The notes below the pieces were generated by a model. The model saw only the letters and a program-made list of their open reading frames with translations. It had not been told where the DNA came from and did not search any database. A stretch of DNA of 8,833 nucleotides from the NCBI GenBank assembly GCA_025360665.1, contig JANYBU010000304.1:1-8833 (forward strand), given 5' to 3'. Positions 5,133 to 8,833 of the stretch are shown in pieces. The stretch's first letter is position 1; each line of letters begins with the position of its first letter. Position numbers and translations under genes: made by a program. Source of the DNA: Nitrospira sp. (lineage in GTDB: Bacteria; Nitrospirota; Nitrospiria; Nitrospirales; Nitrospiraceae).

Positions 5133-5843
5133 CTAGGGACGCGAGGAAGCGGTCGTGACGGATTGCACCTGTGTCTGGCGCAGGTGCTGCACCTTCGTGA
5201 ACAGACTGCGCAGGTGATTCTTCACAGTCTGAAGTTCGATGTGGAGGTGCGTCGCAATCTCTTTGTTGCTGCGGCCTTGCCGGCGTAATACAAGAATCTC
5301 CTGTTCCCGTCTCGTGAGGGTTGATTCGCTCCCTGACTCTTGTGCCGCAGGCTTGGAGGGCTGACCAAAGATGGCACCAGCGGGACGGGATTGTGGATGC
5401 GAAGCATTCTGGCGTCTGCCCAGTTGCTGAATTGTCTGCAAGACCCCACGGAGCGGCACTTCCGCCGAACTGACCGTCTCTTGATGTAGTTCGTATGCAC
5501 CTTGCCCGACGGGCGGGCGGCTCAACACAAGCACTTTGGCAGAAGGGCACAGAGTGCGAAGTTGCACAACGTTCCTCACGATCTCAGCTCTAGTCTTCGC
5601 GCCTCCGAGGAGAATGACGTCGGGACAAGTAGCGGGCACATGGGACATCTTCGGGATGTGATCGATGGCTTTCACGTACCCTATCACCTGCATCGTGTGG
5701 CGCTGACCAGCGACAGCGACGGCCAATGCCTCGCGAAAGAGCCGATCTGGATGCACAATCAGCACTCGAGTTCGTAGCCCCAACGGCTCACGTGCTTGCT
5801 CAGGCACGAGAACACCGGCTTGATCCATTGGCAGTCCGTTCAT
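5133..5843 (-). CDS. LuxR-type transcriptional regulator with a degenerate receiver domain
   Basis: A 236-residue NarL/FixJ-like protein. Residues 25-110 have the receiver fold (TRVLIVHPDRLFREALAVAV; CPDVILLGG; KVLVLSRP), and residues 176-226 are a GerE/LuxR helix-turn-helix (LTRREQEILVLRRQGRSNKE; LQTVKNHLRSLFTKV). The phosphoacceptor aspartate expected after PDVILL is Gly80, the acidic pair near the N-terminus is reduced to HPD (31-33), and the conserved switch lysine after VLVLS is absent. It therefore cannot be phosphorylated in the usual way and may be controlled by ligand, dimerisation or level. A Pro/Ser/Gln-rich linker (145-172) joins the domains. The start at 5843 lacks a clear ribosome binding site; Met6 (5828) is an alternative. 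A 14-bp palindrome lies 9 bases upstream. It precedes the glycosyltransferase in the same direction. Confidence 0.85.
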   Translation of the reverse strand: MNGLPMDQAGVLVPEQAREPLGLRTRVLIVHPDRLFREALAVAVAGQRHTMQVIGYVKAIDHIPKMSHVPATCPDVILLGGAKTRAEIVRNVVQLRTLCPSAKVLVLSRPPVGQGAYELHQETVSSAEVPLRGVLQTIQQLGRRQNASHPQSRPAGAIFGQPSKPAAQESGSESTLTRREQEILVLRRQGRSNKEIATHLHIELQTVKNHLRSLFTKVQHLRQTQVQSVTTASSRP

Positions 5844-5852
5844 ACAGTTGGT

Positions 5853-5866
5853 CCATTAATTAATGG
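5853..5866. promoter_or_regulatory. 14-bp perfect palindrome before the LuxR-type gene
   Basis: CCATTAATTAATGG reads the same on both strands and lies 9 bases before the start codon at 5843. It is a candidate operator, perhaps for autoregulation, since a dimeric protein bound here would block initiation. It is AT-rich in otherwise GC-rich DNA and might partly serve as a -10 region. The rest of the gap 5844-5998 holds another 10-bp palindrome, GCACATGTGC (5968-5977), and nothing else I can assign. Confidence 0.4.
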
Positions 5867-5998
5867 GTGGTGTTCCCTGTAGACCGCAATGTGTTGAGGG
5901 AGCCCGTCGCGCGCGGTATTGAGTTAAAAGAGAGCCTCCGGTCGAATCAGAGTTAGGTCTTGCTATCGCACATGTGCCATTCCGTACCTCTCTCGTGC

Positions 5999-6322
5999 TT
6001 ACGCTTTCGGCTTGGGCTGCCGCGCGTCGCGCATGTTGACCAAGACTTGCTGAATCTGCTGATGCAAGCGTGCCAGCACATCCACGCTCATCGCCACGCG
6101 GGTGACGAGCATACCGTCCAATCCTTTTGGCGCGGCTTGACCATCCTTCGCCGTCTTGGCGACTGCGGCGAGCAGCGTGGGCTCGATGAACCCAAAATCG
6201 AGATAGGCAATCCCCTGGGCCACGCCGACGTTCGTATAGTTCGTCGCGCGCGGATGCGCAGAAGGCTCGCTAGGTTTCAATCGAACGTTCAACGCGATGG
6301 TCTTATCTTTGGTTTCACTCAT
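5999..6322 (-). CDS. small DUF3467-like protein
   Basis: A 107-residue soluble protein without signal peptide or membrane segment. The central NYTNVGVAQGIAYLDFG (residues 28-44) followed by a helix with TRVAMSVDVLARLHQQIQQV (74-93) follows the DUF3467 plan: a beta stretch ending in LDFG, then R-x-x-MS and a long helix. The function of this family is not established. AAGGAG (6332-6337) lies 9 bases before the ATG at 6322. The C-terminus is basic (RQPKPKA). It is the first gene of the minus-strand series and precedes the LuxR-type regulator by 155 bp, so co-transcription is possible but not evident. A relic with the same NYTN core lies at 3060-3126. Confidence 0.7.
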   Translation of the reverse strand: MSETKDKTIALNVRLKPSEPSAHPRATNYTNVGVAQGIAYLDFGFIEPTLLAAVAKTAKDGQAAPKGLDGMLVTRVAMSVDVLARLHQQIQQVLVNMRDARQPKPKA

Positions 6323-6890
6323 GCTGGTCGGCTCCTTGTGTGATAGCCAATGGGGTGGGTACGTCTCCGATGCGATGGCATGCGAGCAGGAAATACGTGT
6401 ATTCCATCTGTTCCCTAACAGGAAGGTAGGCGAATGTAACGAGCTCTCTACCCCCTGTCAAGGAGATTATTCCGCCGGTTTGTGGAATGGGCGTAGCAGG
6501 ATGTTGAAAAAGTCCGCCAGCGTAAGAAGACCGTTATTTGCTTTGTCTGGTTTGTCTTGTTTATTTGGTTGAGCCAGACTAACCGGAGAAACCAGATGAA
6601 CCAGATAAACAAAACAAACCAGATCAACCAGACAGACTGGGCTTGTCCTACACGTGCGGACCATCGAACGACTGTTCTGCTTAGTTTAGTTTTCCCGCAG
6701 CTTGTTAGAAACCGACCCCGGTGTCCCGTTGGCCATACCGGCTGGCGCGCGCATTCAGGACCGACGGGAGACCCCGACAGGGACGTAGGTATGGGGCTTC
6801 CACGCCACTCAAGGGGACAGCCTTTCTCCCCACGCATGGGTGTGCCGTGCATACGATGTCCCTGACCTGTGCGATGCCCGTGCACGAATC
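6323..6890. other. 568-bp gene-free region with repeats and GC-rich hairpins
   Basis: No credible gene is seen; frames here are either AACCAGA-repeat translations or arginine-rich shadows. The left part (6389-6424) has an imperfect palindrome GGAAATACGTGTATTCC and CTGTT-CCCT-AACAG, possibly promoter or operator sites for the gene at 6322. From 6497, CAGGATGTTGAAAAAGTCCG resembles the border of a dispersed Nitrospira intergenic repeat that I recall but cannot verify. An inverted repeat follows at 6546-6623. The part 6720-6835 is GC-rich with several possible stems, for example GCCA/TGGC within GTC-CCGT/ACGGGAGAC, and GGGGA-cagcctttc-TCCCC at 6814-6832. Confidence 0.5.
6546..6623. repeat. 25-bp-arm inverted repeat built from AACCAGA-like units
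   Basis: The arms are 6546-6570 and 6599-6623, matching at 23 of 25 positions with a 28-base spacer. The right arm and its surroundings are made of AACCAGA units at irregular spacing (AACCAGATGAACCAGATAAA, then AACCAGATCAACCAGACAGA). The composition (A, C and AAAC-rich on one strand) differs sharply from the flanks. It could be a miniature mobile or hairpin element, a bidirectional terminator between the oppositely oriented genes at 6322 and 6935, or a protein-binding array. Confidence 0.7.
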
Positions 6891-6921
6891 TTGAGACAGG
6901 GTCGATCCTGTCGTCTATACT
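6891..6921 (+). promoter_or_regulatory. sigma70-type promoter for the M23 peptidase
   Basis: TTGAGA (6891-6896) and TATACT (6916-6921) are separated by 19 bases. Transcription would begin near 6928, only about 7 bases before the ATG at 6935, so the message would be nearly leaderless. This also rules against the in-frame upstream starts at 6869 and 6923. Confidence 0.5.
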
Positions 6922-6934
6922 GATGCCCACGGCT

Positions 6935-7966
6935 ATGACTCTTTCGCTTCTGCGCCTCGTGCTGGTGATCATGCCGGTGCTCGTCGTCTCGTTGGCGAGT
7001 GCCACGGATCTCGCACCCCGTCCCCCGTCTCTTGATCCTCTCGAACTCGGACTTCCGCTTGAGTGCCGACTGGGCGAGACCTGCTGGGTGGCGAACTATG
7101 TGGATGTCGATCCCGCGACGACCGCTTTCGATTTCCGTTGCCATGCTCGGACCTATGAGGGACACGATGGGACGGACTTTGCCATTCGAGATCTGTCGGT
7201 GATGGCGGCAGGAGTGCCGGTGCTGGCGAGTGCGCCGGGCGTGGTCCGGAGCACACGGGACGGCATGGCGGATGAGGCCCTGACCGATGCGCCGTCACGC
7301 GAGCGAATTGCCGGCCGGGAATGCGGAAATGGCGTGGTGCTCGATCATGAGCACGGCTGGCAGACGCAATACTGCCATGTGCGCCGTGGGACGGTGCGCG
7401 TGAAGGAAGGCGAGCGCGTGGCACGCGGTCAGGAGCTGGGGCTGGTCGGGCTTTCAGGCCAGACCGAGTTCCCCCATGTGCATGTGACGGTGCGGCACCA
7501 GGGCCAGGTGATCGATCCATTCACGGGCCAATCCAGCATGGCCGGATGCGGGCGCGTCGGCACGTCGATGTGGCACACGGATCAGCCCGTTTTATATGAA
7601 CCCTTCGCGCTCTATCATGCGGGCGTCGCGGGCGGCCCTCCACAGATCGACGCCATTCGCGCGGGGAAAATAGACGACCCGCCCCCTAGCGCGACGTCAG
7701 CCGCCTTGGTGCTCTGGGTGGATATCCTTGGCGTGGAAGCCGGCGATCGGGTGCACTTCCACCTCACGGGACCGGATGGGATAGTGGTGCTTGATCACGT
7801 GACAGCCATCGCCAAGACCCAGGCTCGGCATTTCGCCTTTGCGAGAGCACGTCGGAACGCCGATCCATGGCGACCAGGCACCTATCGGGGCGAGATCACT
7901 CTGGTGCGAGACAGTCAGGGACAGGCGCTTCACGGTTCCGTTCAGCAGACGATGACGATCCGATAA
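6935..7966 (+). CDS. secreted M23 (LytM-type) zinc metallopeptidase
   Basis: A peptidoglycan endopeptidase-type protein of 343 residues counted from the ATG at 6935. Residues 1-23 form a signal peptide (MTLSLLRLVLVIMPVLVVSL then ASA, cleavage before TDLAP). The LytM domain has its complete metal site: HDGTD (H77, D81), the YCH motif (H148) and PHVHV (H181, H183). GVPVLASAPGVV, GNGVVLDHEHGW and VARGQELGLVGLSG are typical core strands. Six cysteines in the mature part up to residue 205 suggest disulfides. A C-terminal domain of about 130 residues, beta-rich and without a recognised family (VLWVDILGVEAGDRVHFHLT; TYRGEITLVRD), may bind substrate or partner. It could cut peptidoglycan in the periplasm or act on other cross-linked peptides. 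Nothing else on this strand nearby belongs with it; the gene after it is debris. The nearly leaderless promoter supports this start. Confidence 0.9.
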   Translation: MTLSLLRLVLVIMPVLVVSLASATDLAPRPPSLDPLELGLPLECRLGETCWVANYVDVDPATTAFDFRCHARTYEGHDGTDFAIRDLSVMAAGVPVLASAPGVVRSTRDGMADEALTDAPSRERIAGRECGNGVVLDHEHGWQTQYCHVRRGTVRVKEGERVARGQELGLVGLSGQTEFPHVHVTVRHQGQVIDPFTGQSSMAGCGRVGTSMWHTDQPVLYEPFALYHAGVAGGPPQIDAIRAGKIDDPPPSATSAALVLWVDILGVEAGDRVHFHLTGPDGIVVLDHVTAIAKTQARHFAFARARRNADPWRPGTYRGEITLVRDSQGQALHGSVQQTMTIR

Positions 7967-8089
7967 GCCCGCTGACCGCTCGTGGCGACGAGGAAGGCGT
8001 GTCTTGTGTGCGTGAGCACGCCAGAGAAGCGCTTCCTCTCGGACGGCGACCCGCTGGCTACCCGACGGAGTTCTCCACGAAGCCCGATG

Positions 8090-8245
8090 CTACTGCCAGC
8101 TCGCGGCCAAGACGGTCTGCACGTCTTGAGGTTGTTGATCGATCGCCTGATCCCACGTGAGGCCAGTCTATTGGGTGAACCCGGCCATCGCCTGAATCAA
8201 TTGATCGACCTTCGTGCTGAGCAGGGTCCAGACTGACACCTTTTC
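8090..8245 (-). pseudogene. remnant of a protein C-terminus, RTX/haemolysin-type-like, with one stop
   Basis: On the minus strand a frame reads TKVDQLIQAMAGFTQ, then TAG, then TGLTWDQAIDQQ and finally VQTVLAASWQ before a stop at 8090-8092. The pattern LxQAMAxF ... LAAxWQ followed directly by a stop is what large RTX-type calcium-binding proteins show at their extreme C-terminus. The internal TAG is one base from CAG (Gln). The frame loses sense upstream at GAAAAGAAAAGG, next to a REP-like half-site (8233-8245). I take it as the tail end of a gene otherwise deleted. The family link rests on memory of that motif and is uncertain. Confidence 0.35.
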
Positions 8246-8594
8246 TTTTCTTCGATCGGAATCGCGCGCTGCGCATTCTCAGCGTAAGGGAGGAAGGCAG
8301 CGGGATGATTGCGTTGTAGTACCAAGCACTCAAGCGATTGGATTGGATTGGCTGGGCACGCATTACCAGGGCGGGCTGAGAGAATCGGCAGGTATCATGA
8401 TGGACCTCTACGACGACCAGGGCTATTTGATTCGCACTGACCAATTCCCGGCCCGGCGCACCGCAACGGGCGACAATGTCATGAATCCCGGTGCGGCAGC
8501 GATCCTCAAGGTCACGAAGCCGGCGGCAGCCAGGACCGATCGCGAGTGGCTGGAGAGGGGGCTCCGGAAATTCGGACAGTCTGCTAAGTGGTAG
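8214..8594 (+). CDS. hypothetical protein fragment, 3' end replaced by IS3
   Basis: The open frame runs from GTG 8214 to TAG 8592-8594 without a ribosome binding site at its start. The first 40 residues look non-coding and overlap the minus-strand remnant and the REP-like half-site. The middle is more protein-like: GLDWLGTHYQGGLRESAGIM, DLYDDQGYLIRTDQFPARR and NPGAAAILKVTK, possibly a beta-rich exported-type domain. The last ten residues (from about LRKFGQSAKW) are encoded by the left end of the IS3 element at 8551. It is probably the middle of a gene that has lost both ends. The opposite strand is also open across this stretch (8663-8058), so strand choice is not certain. I do not recognise the family. 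Confidence 0.3.
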   Translation: MLSRVQTDTFSFLRSESRAAHSQRKGGRQRDDCVVVPSTQAIGLDWLGTHYQGGLRESAGIMMDLYDDQGYLIRTDQFPARRTATGDNVMNPGAAAILKVTKPAAARTDREWLERGLRKFGQSAKW

Positions 8595-8833
8595 CCTTGT
8601 TTCACCGAAGCCACCAGCGAGTGGCGAACCAAGGAGCGAGGCGATGAAACGAACGAGACGCAATCATGGGGCGGCCTTCAAGGCCCAGGTGGCTTTCGCC
8701 GCGGTCAAAGGCGAGAAGACGCTGGCGGAGTTGGCCACACAATTTGGCGGGCATCCCACCCAGATCACGGAATGGAAGCAGCAGTTGCTAACACGGGCCG
8801 TCGACGTGTTTGGCGGTACGACGAAGGCCACGT
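8551..8833 (+). mobile_element. IS3-family insertion sequence, left end (partial)
   Basis: The left end begins near 8551; ATTCGGACAGTCTGCTAAGT then GGTAGCC (8570-8596) closely resembles the terminal region of the IS3 at the other end of the window (minus strand: CCGGACAGTAGTTTAAGGTG then GTAGCC). It continues through a leader with a strong ribosome binding site into OrfA at 8644 and leaves the window. The exact first base cannot be fixed without the right end. Confidence 0.75.
8644..8833 (+). CDS. IS3-family transposase OrfA, N-terminal part (runs off window)
   Basis: The 63 visible residues begin MKRTRRNHGAAFKAQVAFAA and continue with EKTLAELATQFGGHPTQITE and WKQQLLTRAVDVFGG. This is the HTH_Tnp_1 helix-turn-helix of IS3-family OrfA: a basic start, then helix-turn-helix ending in the invariant WK. 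It binds the IS ends and is fused by frameshifting to the DDE catalytic OrfB outside the window. The ATG is set by AAGGAG (8631-8636) with a 7-base spacer. No damage is visible. Confidence 0.92.
   Translation, partial: MKRTRRNHGAAFKAQVAFAAVKGEKTLAELATQFGGHPTQITEWKQQLLTRAVDVFGGTTKAT

Noticed and set aside
6546..6623. CRISPR-like array of AACCAGA repeats
   Set aside because: Units are too short and irregular, spacers are 1-10 bases, and the overall form is an inverted repeat.
6869..6934. Extended N-terminus of the M23 peptidase
   Set aside because: It lies upstream of the predicted transcript start and would bury the signal peptide behind 22 odd residues.
6448..7005. Minus-strand 185-codon frame with a Trp/Leu/Ile/Phe-rich stretch like membrane spans
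   Set aside because: The hydrophobic part is the translation of the AACCAGA-type inverted repeat, and the remainder is low-quality sequence opposite the M23 start.
8058..8663. Minus-strand 201-codon frame
   Set aside because: It is antisense to the IS3 leader and its composition (Arg, Ser, Pro) is typical of a shadow frame; I could not support it over the plus-strand frame, though neither is firm.

Overview
The window is GC-rich bacterial DNA full of mobile-element debris. Gene content points to a Nitrospira-like bacterium (phylum Nitrospirota): two families of REP-associated IS200-like transposases, a family-9 glycosyltransferase with a long C-terminal extension, a DUF3467-like small protein, and intergenic repeats whose borders resemble those I recall from Nitrospira genomes. 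No rRNA, tRNA or universal marker is present, so this assignment is a moderate-confidence inference.

Layout, left to right. Positions 1-142 are the left end of an IS3-family element pointing off the window on the minus strand. From 143 to about 3020 lies what looks like a minus-strand operon broken by insertions. In transcription order it has a secreted OB-fold-like protein (3020-2583), a charged helical protein that has lost its 5' end (up to 1515, ending 1057), a tiny membrane protein split in two (1033-991 and 238-191), and a signal-peptide-like N-terminus cut off by the IS3 element (189-143). The interruptions are a tandem of RAYT elements (one intact at 1509-2274, one truncated at 2279-2574), a RAYT element of a different family (239-990), and the IS3 element.

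From 3243 to 6322, still on the minus strand, are a glycosyltransferase gene split by one in-frame TGA, a LuxR-type regulator with a degenerate receiver domain, and a DUF3467-like gene. A decayed fragment resembling that last gene sits at 3060-3126. Short perfect palindromes upstream of the regulator and of the glycosyltransferase are operator candidates.

From 6323 to 6890 there is no gene, but there is a 25-bp-arm inverted repeat built on AACCAGA-like units and a GC-rich segment able to form several hairpins. A secreted M23 (LytM) peptidase on the plus strand (6935-7966) has a good promoter just upstream. From 7967 to 8594 the DNA is degraded: a minus-strand fragment resembling the C-terminus of an RTX-type protein, and a plus-strand ORF of unknown function whose 3' end is formed by the next IS. 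A second IS3-family element begins at about 8551 and runs off the window.

No intact new multi-gene system is visible. The best leads are the operon dissected by three independent insertions, whose sequence suggests how the small membrane gene can be rejoined, two RAYT families with parallel repeat design, and the glycosyltransferase interrupted by a single stop codon.
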